DNA of 59,388 nt from Mesostigma viride (GCA_009746045.1 RPFO01001386.1:22501-81888); one strand, 5' to 3'; shown: positions 1 to 11,370, counted from the stretch's first letter. Made by a program: numbers and translations. Notes: generated from the sequence alone by a model not told the origin.

Positions 1-5
1 AGGCG

Positions 6-3000
6 ATGCGCATGACGCGAGGCATGGCACGCCGCGGCGCTGGCAGCCTGGCCGCCGATGCCACCTCGTCGGGTATTCCTCCCTCCAGCACCGCGAGGTC
101 TTCTCGCCACGCTCCCCGTGCGTACACCAACAGGCAGCAGGCGGCGCGAGGCGGTGCTAGCTCATCCTGCACCCCGAACGCGACACCTGTCGACACAATC
201 CGAGTCGCATCGCGGACACTGGAAGCGGGGAATGCGGCAGCGCAGCCATCGACCCTCCTGTCAAGGCAGTGCCCTGGGAACCCTGGGCACCTTGCGCAGG
301 CCGTGCGATCTCTCAGCGTCATCGAAGAAGACGCTGACGAGGAGCTGGCGAGCCCAAGGACTGGGCCGCGAGATGACGTCCAGCAGCACAAAGAGGACAG
401 TATCCACCAGCAGAAAGAGGAGGGTGAGGACGAGATGATAATGATGATGGCAACTTTGAAGGATGGCCCCGGCAGCAACCGCAGCACGAGGGGCCGCGGT
501 AGCAGCCCCGTGTGTGACCCATCGGCGACGTGCCAGGGTCTCCCTCGGTCCTCCTCCCTCGTGTGGGGCCTGCTGGCACCGCCACCTGGCCATGCCTCGC
601 TCTCCCTCCCCGAGTCGACCATCACGGTGGCATCGTCGCGGGGCAAGGTGACGTCCGCTGGCTTAAGGCTTGACGCCGGCATAAACGCGATGATTGGGGG
701 GTCATGGTTGCTTCCGTTGGAGGAGCGGGCGGTGGTGGAGCATGGTGGTGTTTATATTGGCGCCGCCCGATCAGCGGATGGGAGGCCAGACGATCCGTCG
801 GGACCATCGACTGATGTAGTGCTGCCACCTGACACCTTTGCCTGCATGGCGGGCACTCGTGGCAAACGGAAAGGGTCGGGGGTGCAACGTGCGCCCGATA
901 TTGCCCCCGCTGCTGGCAACCCTGGCCCATGTGGTGCCGCTGCACCATGGGGGGGCGGCCACCGTGGTTCGAATTTACGCTCGGGGGCTGCCGAGGTGGG
1001 TTTGGATGCAGGAAAGTACGCTGATGCCGCCCGCGTGAGCGCACGACGGTACAGCCTCCGCAGACGAGCGGCCCCATCAGTCGCTGCTGGGTCACCACGT
1101 GGCGCCGCGCTTGCACGCCTGCTGGACGCGCCTGCTGCGGGGCACTTTGTGCTCGCTCCGCCGGCTTGCGGTGGTGCTTCCGGTTGTGTCGTTGCTGTGC
1201 CGTCGACCGTGCTCTCTGTGCAGCAATCTCAACCCAGCACATCGTCCCTGCTTCCGACAAGAGTGGACAAGGCTGCAGCGGGAGGGGCTGGTCCGCTGCC
1301 GCCCTGTGCGCTGGCATCTGCCCCGCGCTTTGCGTCGCCAGAGGGGGCCCTCCCCAGCGGTTCCCCGCGTGAGCCGTGCCGATATGCCTCCCACCGTCAC
1401 CACAGAGGTGCCCGGGATGGGGTTGCTAGTGGTGGGGATGGTTGTGGCTATGGAGGTATGGTGGGCGCCCCTGTGACGGCGGGGGACCATTTGGGCTCTG
1501 CCGCTCCCCTCTCGGCTGCGAGGTTGATCTCTCACGGCCGCGAGCTGGTGGCCAGTGAGGCGGGGCCAGGCAGCAGTGGGGGGGCGGACGATGGCATCCC
1601 CGCGGGTGCCAGCGTGCCGTGTGGTGGCCATGCGGATGTGCGGGGACATGACGGGTGTGTTGCTGCGGCGCACGTGGGCAGGCCGCAGCGGAGATGTGCG
1701 CGGACAAAGCGGGTGCGAGCGGAAGGGGAGGGGGAGGATGGGCGTGTTGCAGAGGGCAGGGGTCAACAAGGCGGTGGTCGTGCCGCTGGCGATGCTTCTA
1801 ATGCATGCCGAAAGGACAGTGCTACTGCGCCTGCTGCGGGGGCTGTTACACGCGCTGACGATGGCATGCCGGAGCGTGTGCTGGCGGACGGCACGGGTTC
1901 CCGATGGAAACAACTGCCACGCGTCACAAGGAGCAGGGCCACGGCCATGCTGGCTGTGGCGGCGGTGGCAGGGGATGGCAGCGCTGCCCCTCGTGTGGTG
2001 GCCATGACTCGTGTACAAGTCGATGGGTCGCCATCCCCCAGCCTGCGTGACGGCGATGCTGGCGGTAATGCTGGCGGTGCCGTCCATGGGGATGCCAGCA
2101 CAGCGCGCAAAAGGGCGCGGACAGGTGATGTCCATGGCGGTGGCATCCAGGCAGCGGTGGTGGGAGGACGGGAGGTCCGGCGGGCAGAAGATGGCAGCGG
2201 CACAGCCGTGGTGGTGACACCAGCAGCACACGTAACAGGCATACTTGGCATGACGGGTGTGCACAGGAGTACTCTGGTGGCCAGGGTATCCGAGCACAAG
2301 GCAGCAGCTTTAGATGCCAACATTTTTTCGCCATCGCATGCCCAAGGTCACGCAGCTGCCTCGGTGCCTTCACCCCCTGATGGTGATGGCGCACCCATGG
2401 CTGCCAGTCTGGCAAGTACCTCTGGACTGGCCTGCGGGCCAGCAGCAGTGGCAGCAGCGCAGCCGGAAGGCCCTCCCGTTCATTGCAGCCCTGTGACGCG
2501 CAGTCGAGGCATCGCCGCTTGTAATGCTTGCGACGCCACTCCCGCCACCGCAGCAACCGCAGCCAAGGGAACCCTCCTGCATCAAGGGTATCCCCTTGAG
2601 GCGTCCAGTGCCTCTGCGCCATCTCCGACTGTTGTTGTTCGTGCGGGAGCCAAGGGTGCCGCCATGGATGGCATGGCCGGTAAGCATGAAGCTAGTGGTG
2701 CAGCAGCAGCTGCTAATATAACCGGTGCCGCTGCCGCCGCAGCAGCAGCTGTCGCTGCTTCTTATAAAAGCGGTGCTGCTGCTGCTGCTACTAAGACTCG
2801 ATCTCCTACAAACGTCGCTGCGGCTGCGGTTGCTGCCGACAAGTGTGATGGCCATGCGCAACCTGGCCATTCCGACAGGTCACCCAACCAGGGAGCTCCC
2901 AGGGAGGACAACAGTTCAGGCACCCAGGGTGCCACCCCACGGTTGACCCGCTCCGGCCGGCTCCGCCAGGAGGGGCAGGGGCCTTGTCTCGGCAGTCCCA

Positions 3001-4835
3001 CGACTCCGATGGCAGCGGGCGAGAGAGACTTGAAAGACATGCTTATACTTCCACCCTCGCGGCAGCCGGGGGCGCCTCCAGCATCAGCAGGTGTTGTGAC
3101 GTTGATGCCACCGCCTCCACCGGCAGTCGTCCTTGGCAGCACCCAGGAGGCCCGCACCCTAGAGAAGCAGGCACGTGACAAGAGGGGCGGGAGCGCCATG
3201 GGTACGCCGTCGCACCCTGCGCGCATCCTGGCACGCCTCGCTGCCCCCGCCATGGCCACTTCTCTGCCGGCTGTTGTCGTGAGAAACGTAGCGGGCAAGG
3301 GGATGGTTCACGCCTGTGCAAGCAGAGGCAAGGGGATCGGGGGCAGCGGCAAGGATGTTCGCAGCGGTGGCACGTGCGCGCTTGCTGGCATGGCCACGTC
3401 TCCGCTGGAGTCCACCAACACCTCGCATGCACGCGCGGCTCCCATCGACAGTGTTCCAGCAGCTGGCACTGAAACCAAGGGAGCCACCACAACGAAGGGA
3501 GCCACCGTGATTGTTCCCGCCCGATCCTCCCACCCGGCAAGCAAACACGCCGTGGGCGCGCTGGGCCTACCGTCCCATGCCTCGGCAAGGGAAGGAGCTG
3601 GTAAGGGGGCGGCAAGGGAAGGGGCAGGTGGGGGGGCAGTGTTGGTGACGAATGCCAGCGCCAGAGTGGCACACAAGCTAGCAGTGTTTACTAGTGCGGC
3701 GGGCATGCTTCCGGGCAAGGGCGCGGGCGTAAGGGTGCCCAAGGTGGTGGCGCCCATGTGGCAGCAACAAGGGCCGGAGGAGCGGGAGGGGCGGATGGGA
3801 GGCAAGTCGAAGAGGATGGCATCCCCCCAGAAGCCAGGTGGCGGCGCTGTACTGCAAGCAAAGACTCAGGAGACATCGGTGGTGGGCATTTCTCGGTCAC
3901 CCCTGCATGGTGTGCCTGTTGCACGTGAGAGGCCTGGCACGGGGCCTGTCCTGGGCAATGCAGGGCAAAGTCACGGTGCTGTCACGGGCGCCAGCACGCA
4001 GGCATCCCACCAGGTTTCCCAATGCAAACGTGGTGCCCCCAGTTCGGCAGCCCCACCACCATCGTCCCAGCCACGGCGCGGTGGTGAGCTTGCCAGCGCT
4101 GCAGCAGCAGAATCATCTCCACAGGCGGCAGCAGCAGCGGCAACCATGCGTGGCACGTGCAACCCCGTGGTGACACCTGGCGGCCACCGGGGCCAGGGAA
4201 AGTCCACAGCTGCGGGGCCAAAAGCAATTAATCAAATCCAAGCCACTACCGTGGTTGTCCCCGTGGCTCGAAAGGATGCCCCGTCCTCTCGCCCCGCTCT
4301 GCCTCTAAGCGGTGCGGCCGCTGGCCCCTCCCTGGTCTCGCCTCTGCGGCCTGTCAAGATGCCACCACCTGCCCCTGTCCCCGCCGCCACTACCGTACCC
4401 TTGCCATCGGATGCCTGGTGCACGAGGCCAGCGGGGGCTGCAGGGGTCGAGGGTGGGGCTGCGCAGGGCAGGCAGCGGCACGGAGTCCCGCCCGTGCCTG
4501 CGCCGGCGCCTGTGCCTGTGGTGGAGGTGGAGTCGTACGCAATCTCCCCCTACCGCTACGCGAGCAAGAGCGACTCGGACAGCTTGAGCGAGGACCTGCC
4601 TAAGGTGGACAAAGCCATACCCTCGTGGGCGCGCATGGCCAACCTGTGGCCCGCGCTTCAGGCGCAGCATCGGGTCGACCCAGACGCCATCTTCCGCGCG
4701 CCGCTCACATGCTCGCTCGAGGATGTGTTTGGCGAGGGGCAGGGGCGGCTGCGCAAGCGTGCAAATAGCGGCGACTGGTGCGACGACTGGCAGCACGAGG
4801 AGGAGGCGTATAAGAGGGCCATGGGGTATCTGTGA
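6..4835 (+). CDS. INCENP-like chromosomal passenger protein
   Basis: One uninterrupted frame of 1,609 codons. The last ~100 residues match the INCENP IN-box in order: YAISPYRYA, a Ser/Asp/Glu stretch, IPSWAR (near residue 1538), DPDAIF, LEDVFG and KRANSGDW. In known INCENPs this box wraps around and activates Aurora kinase within the chromosomal passenger complex, acting at centromeres and the spindle midzone. The Aurora-phosphorylated TSS motif is reduced here to A-N-S. The remainder is Ala/Gly/Pro/Ser-rich, with poly-Ala near residues 900-930, and appears disordered. I see no clear N-terminal CEN box. INCENPs are usually about 700-1,800 residues, so the size is plausible. The first ATG is six bases from the window edge, so the true start may lie outside. 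In-frame introns cannot be excluded in such GC-rich sequence. The family call is fairly secure and rests on the C-terminus alone. Confidence 0.78.
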   Translation: MRMTRGMARRGAGSLAADATSSGIPPSSTARSSRHAPRAYTNRQQAARGGASSSCTPNATPVDTIRVASRTLEAGNAAAQPSTLLSRQCPGNPGHLAQAVRSLSVIEEDADEELASPRTGPRDDVQQHKEDSIHQQKEEGEDEMIMMMATLKDGPGSNRSTRGRGSSPVCDPSATCQGLPRSSSLVWGLLAPPPGHASLSLPESTITVASSRGKVTSAGLRLDAGINAMIGGSWLLPLEERAVVEHGGVYIGAARSADGRPDDPSGPSTDVVLPPDTFACMAGTRGKRKGSGVQRAPDIAPAAGNPGPCGAAAPWGGGHRGSNLRSGAAEVGLDAGKYADAARVSARRYSLRRRAAPSVAAGSPRGAALARLLDAPAAGHFVLAPPACGGASGCVVAVPSTVLSVQQSQPSTSSLLPTRVDKAAAGGAGPLPPCALASAPRFASPEGALPSGSPREPCRYASHRHHRGARDGVASGGDGCGYGGMVGAPVTAGDHLGSAAPLSAARLISHGRELVASEAGPGSSGGADDGIPAGASVPCGGHADVRGHDGCVAAAHVGRPQRRCARTKRVRAEGEGEDGRVAEGRGQQGGGRAAGDASNACRKDSATAPAAGAVTRADDGMPERVLADGTGSRWKQLPRVTRSRATAMLAVAAVAGDGSAAPRVVAMTRVQVDGSPSPSLRDGDAGGNAGGAVHGDASTARKRARTGDVHGGGIQAAVVGGREVRRAEDGSGTAVVVTPAAHVTGILGMTGVHRSTLVARVSEHKAAALDANIFSPSHAQGHAAASVPSPPDGDGAPMAASLASTSGLACGPAAVAAAQPEGPPVHCSPVTRSRGIAACNACDATPATAATAAKGTLLHQGYPLEASSASAPSPTVVVRAGAKGAAMDGMAGKHEASGAAAAANITGAAAAAAAAVAASYKSGAAAAATKTRSPTNVAAAAVAADKCDGHAQPGHSDRSPNQGAPREDNSSGTQGATPRLTRSGRLRQEGQGPCLGSPTTPMAAGERDLKDMLILPPSRQPGAPPASAGVVTLMPPPPPAVVLGSTQEARTLEKQARDKRGGSAMGTPSHPARILARLAAPAMATSLPAVVVRNVAGKGMVHACASRGKGIGGSGKDVRSGGTCALAGMATSPLESTNTSHARAAPIDSVPAAGTETKGATTTKGATVIVPARSSHPASKHAVGALGLPSHASAREGAGKGAAREGAGGGAVLVTNASARVAHKLAVFTSAAGMLPGKGAGVRVPKVVAPMWQQQGPEEREGRMGGKSKRMASPQKPGGGAVLQAKTQETSVVGISRSPLHGVPVARERPGTGPVLGNAGQSHGAVTGASTQASHQVSQCKRGAPSSAAPPPSSQPRRGGELASAAAAESSPQAAAAAATMRGTCNPVVTPGGHRGQGKSTAAGPKAINQIQATTVVVPVARKDAPSSRPALPLSGAAAGPSLVSPLRPVKMPPPAPVPAATTVPLPSDAWCTRPAGAAGVEGGAAQGRQRHGVPPVPAPAPVPVVEVESYAISPYRYASKSDSDSLSEDLPKVDKAIPSWARMANLWPALQAQHRVDPDAIFRAPLTCSLEDVFGEGQGRLRKRANSGDWCDDWQHEEEAYKRAMGYL

Positions 4836-5365
4836 CTCCTGAGACCTGCTGTTGGCTGTAGTAAACAGATGCAAGAATTACTGCGTTAGGATTCTCTTAA
4901 TTTGAGGGGGCGCTATCAGGATCTGGGTCGCTAACAAGCTCTCTGCGATGCCGCCTGGGTGCACTGACCTACAGCAGTGAGTACGCGATGGTTGATTTCC
5001 TACCCTTTCCTAGGATGATCAGTGCTGTGACTTCTTTGTGTGAGCCTGAAGGTGTGCCTGCTGCGGATATGCTGCACATGCTGACAGACACGAGCAATAA
5101 TAAGGACTTGTCGTGGTGGAATAGTTAAGGATTCTGCCGTACACATCCGTAGCGCATGTTCGTGAGTGTCAACGACGTGTGGAGCATGGGAATTTGTTGT
5201 TGTTGTTGACGATACCGCTTACATGCGTGCAAGAAATGCTGTCCTGCCTGCATGTGGACGTGGGAAATGCACGCTGTAACGCTACAAGGTATGAGATGTA
5301 TACTAATGAGACAACCGAACATGGGCAGCAGAGATTCAGTCATGAGGTGTACCAGACTGTCTATT
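4836..5365. other. INCENP 3' flank, no gene seen
   Basis: Moderate-GC sequence between the INCENP stop and a LINE tail. Short frames on both strands have no recognisable content. It probably holds the 3' UTR of the upstream gene; I could not pick a polyadenylation signal with confidence. Confidence 0.5.
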
Positions 5366-6722
5366 AGTTAATTAATTATAATTAATTAATTAATTAATTA
5401 ATTAATTAATTTAGACTCGTGCTCCCGTTGGGGAGTCACGGAGCATCAACCCCGATGGATGGATGGATGGATGGATGGATGGATGGATGGATGGATGGAT
5501 GGATGGATGGATGGATGGATGGATGGATGGATGGATGGATGGATGGATGGATGGATGGATGGATGGATGGATGGATGGATGGATGGATGGATGGATGGAT
5601 GGATGGATGGATGGATGGATGGATGGATGGATGGATGGATGGATGGATGGATGGATGGATGGATGGATGGATGGATGGATGGATGGATGGATGGATGGAT
5701 GGATGGATGGATGGATGGATGGATGGATGGATGGATGGATGGATGGATGGATGGATGGATGGATGGATGGATGGATGGATGGATGGATGGATGGATGGAT
5801 GGATGGATGGATGGATGGATGGATGGATGGATGGATGGATGGATGGATGGAGGGATGGAGGGATGGAGGGATGGAGGGATGGAGGGATGGAGGGATGGAG
5901 GGATGGAGGATGGATGGATGGATGGATGGATGGATGGATGGATGGATGGATGGATGGATGGATGGATGGATGGATGGATGGATGGATGGATGGATGGATG
6001 GATGGATGGATGGATGGATGGATGGATGGATGGATGGATGGATGGATGGATGGATGGATGGATGGATGGATGGATGGATGGATGGATGGATGGATGGATG
6101 GATGGATGGATGGATGGATGGATGGATGGATGGATGGATGGATGGATGGATGGATGGATGGATGGATGGATGGATGGATGGATGGATGGATGGATGGATG
6201 GATGGATGGATGGATGGATGGATGGATGGATGGATGGATGGATGGATGGATGGATGGATGGATGGATGGATGGATGGATGGATGGATGGATGGATGGATG
6301 GATGGATGGATGGATGGAGGGAGGAGGGAGGGAGGAGGGAGGGAGGGAGGGAGGGAGGGAGGGAGGGAGGGAGGGAGGGAGGGAGGGAGGGAGGGAGGGA
6401 GGGAGGGAGGGAGGAGGGAGGGAGGGAGGGAGGGAGGGAGGGAGGGAGGGATGGATGGATGGATGGATGGATGGATGGATGGATGGATGGATGGATGGAT
6501 GGATGGATGGATGGATGGATGGATGGATGGATGGATGGATGGATGGATGGATGGATGGATGGATGGATGGATGGATGGATGGGGACACACAATCCTACCG
6601 GTCTACTAACTAACATATCTACAACATCAAGCCAACTCTATTATTCTAAGCTCTCTATCCTACACAGGGGTCGGCTGTCCAGCGTGCTTCCCGCGTTTGC
6701 AAACACGCGGGCGCTTCCCCAC
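5366..6722 (-). mobile_element. 5'-truncated LINE 3' end, minus strand, with an expanded internal microsatellite
   Basis: Read on the minus strand, 6722 to ~6590 aligns with the 3' UTR of the LINE at 22889-24259 (shared GGGGAAGCGCCCGCG and TAGACCGGTAGGA). A CATC repeat follows, then the same terminal hairpin region (CTCCC, loop CAAC, GGGAG) and a TTAA-type tail at 5366-5411. This copy therefore contains only the untranslated 3' end. The CATC tract, about four units in the other copy, has grown to about 1.1 kb. A target duplication is unclear: ACCAG...TCTAT occurs on both sides, but with a 4-base difference. Confidence 0.75.
5454..6582. repeat. GATG microsatellite with GGAGG/GGGA variant blocks
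   Basis: Nearly pure (GATG)n over 1.1 kb. Two variant blocks interrupt it: a GATG/GAGG alternation near 5848-5910 and a (GGGA)n block near 6316-6450. It lies inside the LINE 3' UTR described above. All long Met-Asp-Gly-Trp or Ile-His-Pro-Ser frames here are repeat translations, not genes. Confidence 0.97.
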
Positions 6723-7250
6723 CAGTCTATGGATCCAGTAAATAATTAATTAATTAAAATCATAGCTCCGTGGGGAGCATATGCAACACATAGCCCTGAG
6801 AAAGGGGCATCTATGGGTTTGTAATACAATCAGGGCGACAACCTGCAGGTGTAGGATGTACAACTATCACCTGCTCTGGGTGCACTAGGTGCACCTGCAC
6901 CTCCATGATGGTTCATGCCTCCTAAACAAGCACAGGCACCCAGGGGGGGCTTGAGGAGAGGGCCTAGAAGGCCTGCATGACATATGGGGTGGAAGGTATG
7001 TGGCTAGGCTATAGCTAGGGTACACATGGCCTCTCAGCAGGGAGTAACTCCCTGCATGGGCAAAGCATGACTCGAAATTGCTACGGCTATTGCAAGGGCG
7101 GGTGTGGGCCCATCACGTACGCATACATGGCCACGTCACTAAGCTTTCTAGTCTACACTACTGCTATATATTCCCTAGGCTGGGGTGGCTGGGGTGGCTG
7201 GGGCGGCAGGGGTCGCCTGCCAGGGCTTGTGGGCGACGTAGATGTCCGCC
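6723..7250. other. intergenic spacer
   Basis: No gene is supported. It contains a short (TTAA)n run at about 6744-6756, possibly another LINE tail, GGTGCA-rich short repeats near 6880-6905, and a CTGGGGTGG triplication near 7178-7208. Confidence 0.5.
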
Positions 7251-7263
7251 CCCTTCCAGTAAT

Positions 7264-8314
7264 TAATTAATTAATTAATAGACACGTGACTGCGTCACGT
7301 GAGCATAAGTCCTCAGTGGGAGGGGAACATGGGATGGAATGGATGGTATAAGCTATCTAGGTCCTAGTTACAGGGGTGTGGGCACCGCGGCCCGAATCGC
7401 TATGAATGCCATACTTGGTCACACGCGGAGCCCCCACAGGCTTGGGGGTGGTCTCCTTCATCACTACTTGCCATCTATCCTTGCGCACCATCTGCCTCCA
7501 TATTACAGACAAACCAGGAGGCTGCCCGGGGGTGAGCCCGTCACGTCTAGTGTAGCACATGTCCATGCCGAGTCTATCACGAAAAGTCCACGGGTGGCGG
7601 CCCTGCCGCGCGCGGCCCGGGGGGCACGCCAGGTGAGGACATATCGCCCAGGCTGGGCGGGCTTGGTGCCAGCTAGTCTATCTGATGTATCTACCTGATC
7701 TGTGCGGGCCAGGTGCCCGGCTAGGCCCAGGCGCCTGTGCCTAATAATGTGGGAAACATAGGGCAAATCAGCGTACAAATCCTCATTACTAATGTGCAAA
7801 CCAAGGGCCGGGATGTTAAGGGCCTGGCGCAGCATCTTGGTGACGGCGCCGTCGAGTCGTTGCTCCAGCTCCTGCGTCAGTGTCCACGTCTCGGCGCCGT
7901 AGGTCAGGATCGTCAGAATGACGACCTTGAAGAGGTCACGCTTGACGATCCGGGGTAGGGCGGGGTTGCTCCACCAGCGGCGGTGGTCATGGAGGTGCGC
8001 CCACGCCATGCCGATCCGTGTCGTCATGTCGTCCTCGCAGTTGGGAAGCCAACTGCCGAGCAGCTTGAAGCGGCCTGAAGGAGGGTAGTTGACCTCGGCA
8101 TCGTCTAAGAGGCGGAGTGTGGGTGGGGGCCCTGCCATGCCGAGGGCCAGGGCCTCCGTTTTGGGGCTGATTTCTAGACCAACCGCCCGAGCCTCGAGCG
8201 CCAGGCAGTCCAGCCAAAGTTTGGCAGACTCCGGCTTCTCGATTAGCGTGATGTCGTCGGCATAAATGAGGTCAGCTAGTAAATTCTGCTGGTTAGTCGG
8301 CCCCCCTTCCCCAA
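7264..8314 (-). mobile_element. 5'-truncated LINE insertion with a 13-bp target duplication
   Basis: The insertion is bounded by identical 13-bp direct repeats, CCCTTCCAGTAAT, at 7251-7263 and 8315-8327. On the minus strand it begins inside the reverse transcriptase and ends with a perfect hairpin (CACGTGAC, loop, GTCACGTG at 7283-7301) followed by a TTAA-repeat tail. Target duplication, 5' truncation and a repeat tail are the signature of target-primed reverse transcription. Confidence 0.9.
7503..8314 (-). pseudogene. LINE reverse transcriptase, C-terminal fragment
   Basis: Starts just upstream of the YADD catalytic box (LIYADDITLIE) and runs through the thumb region: WLDCLALEARAVG, KLLGSWLP, ILTYGAETWTLT and HIIRHRRLGLAGHLARTD. 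This layout is typical of APE-class non-LTR retrotransposons. The fingers and palm up to motif B, and any endonuclease domain, are missing. Related to the fragment at 22943-24065 but clearly a different subfamily. The last ~30 residues are probably out-of-frame read-through. Not functional. Confidence 0.85.
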
Positions 8315-8327
8315 CCCTTCCAGTAAT

Positions 8328-10114
8328 AATCAAGTAACGTTCGTGTTTGCAACTTGCCCGTTGAAACTCTACGGCGGAGCCAATTTTCGGAAGAACGTCA
8401 CCCTTATTAGACGATACGGCATTCGACAGCTCTCGTCAAGCCCGATCCAGCTGCAGGCTGCCATCAAATTCACCGAAAGTCGCAGTGTTGAAATACTTTT
8501 TAAAGACCAGTGTTTGTTTGTTTTTCCCACCAGGGTACCCCCCCCCAGAACCTCCAAGATTTTTTATATTAATTTGCTTTGTTTGTTTAGGAAGGACATC
8601 TTTACTCGGATGCACAGCCCTGGGAGTTATTTAATTAAAATTTCTTTGTTTGTTTTAACGTTTTTGGGCAGAAATGTTTTGAGCAATTCTTTATTTCATT
8701 AAACTACCAATGCCGGCGGTGTATGCCATCAATACATTGATTTGTGCCAAAAGGTGGCTTGGGTGAGGCTGACTGATTTTCTACTATTGGCACCAGGCGT
8801 ATTTTTCTCGTTTCTCGTTTTCAGGATTAAATAAAAAAAAAAGTGGTTTTTCACTAAAAAATATAAAGTTACACAGCCATTTTAAGTCACCCAGGTAAAG
8901 CTTTCGTGCTGAAGGCGTATGTCTCATCAAAACACAGCATATCTAGACATGCATATCTGTTTTCACATGGACCTCATGAAATCACATCATCCCATGGCAC
9001 GCATTTCTGCATTCACATGTGCTGGGTTTTCTGCTCCAGTTCAGACTCATGAGACTCGCTATCGCTGTCCACCCGAATAGGGCGTTGCTGCTGCTCCTTG
9101 TTATTGTGGTCGTGTACCACTTTTTCAATTAGGGAGTCATCATCCAAGTAATTCTTGTTACGCGGAGGGCGTCGCACCTCATCGAGGATGGCGTCCACCA
9201 TGATTACAACAGCGCTCGCTCTATGGCACGTGCAATCACATGCAGTGAGTGGTCACCCAACTTTGGCGCTACCATGATCTCAAAAGCAGATTGCGCACGG
9301 GGATAGTAGTCCAGACCCCTTCCATAGTACACTCTCCTGCCAACCATGCAGGAATTTGGTTTGCTCCTGCCAACCATGCAGACAAGTGGCCAGTCTTCAT
9401 CATATGCGATAGCGTCCTAATCAGGTTTGGCTCGCGACTAATCCTTGCATGATGGTTGAACCAGTACTGAGACACAATGTGTGAGATTCATGCAACATCC
9501 TCGATCTATCTCCTACTTTTTCCTTTATCTTCTTCGTCAATACAATGTTCATACAAAATGTCGAAACCATCTTAATTTTCCGATTTCAGGGGTATACCCA
9601 AACATGCCAGAAAACTTGGTCTTGTGGCGCTTTGTACCCTCTGTAGTTTTAATGCGCGGTGTCTTGCTAGATGCCGACTAGAAAGGTACAAATTCTCTCC
9701 GACGTCATCAACCGCGTCGTCTTCATCTTGCATGAGCCTCGTGCACGTCCACCTCGCCTTGCATAATTGGCCTTCTGCCTGCACACAAGATGCATAGGCA
9801 ACGCTGAAACAAGGAAATCAAGACCATAGACGATCAAACTTCTAATTAGACGGTCAGCTGAAAAAGATTTCTGGATGAAAATTACGGACAGTAAAACCGT
9901 GGCAGATTCCTAAAACATGGCAGATTATAAACCAATGTCGCGTTTGAGATTATAAACCAATGTCGTGACCACCACTGGCGTTCCTTGCATAGGCTTCCCT
10001 GCATAGTCCATCACTATCCTTATGAATTTAACGGTTGACACTGTCCTCAGCTTTCTTTCATGTCATCGCGCTCTTTTTGATCACGTCGGACAGATTCACC
10101 CGCTAGACAGACTT
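8328..10114. other. AT-rich spacer with short direct repeats
   Basis: No convincing gene. There are two tandem copies of a 20-bp block containing CTCCTGCCAACCATGCAG (9328-9382) and a duplicated AGATTATAAACCAATGTCG (9923-9965). A 62-residue minus-strand frame at 9013-9201 is acidic at its C-terminus (DSDSESHESE) and could be an exon or transposase remnant; I cannot support it further. Confidence 0.4.
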
Positions 10115-10128
10115 TGTGCTCATATATA

Positions 10129-11370
10129 TTAAATATATAATTACTTACAGCAGAGTGAAATCACTCAAACCAAAGCAAACGCCCAGCTATAAACCTATAT
10201 ACAGAGCCATGTCAAAGCTCTATACTACGATAAGACCAATGGAAACTCCTAACGGGAGGAACCTAATAGCCCTGCTGCACCGCAAAATCAGCCCACGTGT
10301 ACGTACGGCGGAGCATGATGTCAGCCATGGCCCGAGTCAGCGCCACCGACAAGCGCTGACGCCAATATGACGTCCAGGTCCGCGCCGACCATGGGGCCCG
10401 CTGGCCCTCCAGGTCCAGCTGGTCCTCCCGGAGCCGGCAACACTCCTTGAAGAAGGCGGAGGTCAGGGGCCCCATGGCCCCAAACTCCTCCAGGACAAAG
10501 GGCACCACACGATGGTGCCCGACGTCGCCGTAGGCCAGGAGCTTGGCCCGGTCCGCCGTGTAACCTGCCGTGAGGGAGGCCCCAGCCATGTGGCTAAGAG
10601 CCAAGGGCCGCGCCACCGAAACGTCAATAAGCAGATGCCGGCCACCCCCCTCAAAGTCCAGCACCACGATGTCAGGCCGGTGGTTGGGGGAATAGAAGGC
10701 AGCGCCATCCGCATCCTCGGACCGGATGTTCGCGTGGGGGAAAACCGACCGAACCATGGCGAGCACCACCGTCAGGAGGACAGTGTGCAAATACAAATAC
10801 CAATTCTGATTCTGTTGGCCCCCCATGCAGGCAAGGTAGGGAGTCCCCGTGGGATCCAGCGGCTGCCCACAGCTACCACAAGGCCGCCCGGCGTGAACAA
10901 GAGGCTGCGGGGCAAATAGCTGGTGCCGGAGCGCCACGGAGTAGTGGCTGGGAGCTAAGGAATGGGGGGGCCATGGGAAGAGCACGAAGGTACGCCGAGC
11001 CCACACTCCGCAAGGAAAGCGAGAACAGCCACGCACGTCCCTGGGCGTTGAGGTCCGCAAAAAGAGCCATCCAATCAGCCGTGTGCAGAATACCCGCGTA
11101 GGTTTTCTGGTGTTTATCGATGACGCGAGAAGGGAATGCGGCGGGAGATTGAACGGAGGCGACCGAGGGAGTGCCGCGAGGGAGGCGGCGCTGTACCGCC
11201 TGAGCGGCACGGACGGGAGAACAGGCCTGCTGGATCTCAGCATAGGCCTCCTGGATGCCGGTGACGAAGGGCAAAGGGCTGCTGGGGTCCAGGAGGTCAG
11301 GCGCGGCCGTTGCCAAAAGGGGCAGGAGCCGGCAGCTTTCCGCCCACGCCTGAGCGACGGAGCCCAAAAA
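10129..11370 (-). mobile_element. RLE-class LINE copy 1, 5'-truncated
   Basis: One of six copies sharing the same 3' end (GGTTCCTCCCGTTAGGCG ... ATTTCACTCTGCTGTAAGTAATTATAT). It is flanked by imperfect direct repeats, TGTGCTCATATATATT on the left (from 10115) and TGTGCTTATATATT on the right (11371-11384). The target is TA-rich, as for the other copies. The element is truncated at its 5' end, so only the region after the reverse transcriptase remains. Confidence 0.82.
10263..11367 (-). pseudogene. LINE C-terminal zinc knuckle and restriction-like endonuclease
   Basis: Overlapping minus-strand frames (11367-10873, then 11243-10263) encode the C-terminus of a LINE polyprotein. There is a C-x2-C-x9-H-x3-C knuckle in CGSCGQPLDPTG..., followed by a PD-(D/E)-x-K-type core: RPDIVVLDF, then LIDVSVARP. 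Such restriction-like endonucleases nick the target in R2/CRE-like LINEs. In this copy the knuckle His is replaced by Pro (TGTPYLAC) and the N-terminal part is frame-shifted, so it is dead. Confidence 0.8.

Noticed and set aside
1092-2297. A 401-codon minus-strand frame
   Set aside because: Antisense shadow of the INCENP gene with no conserved motif.
5411-6749. Several 380-430 codon frames on both strands (Met-Asp-Gly-Trp and Ile-His-Pro-Ser repeats)
   Set aside because: They are translations of a GATG microsatellite that is open in nearly every frame.
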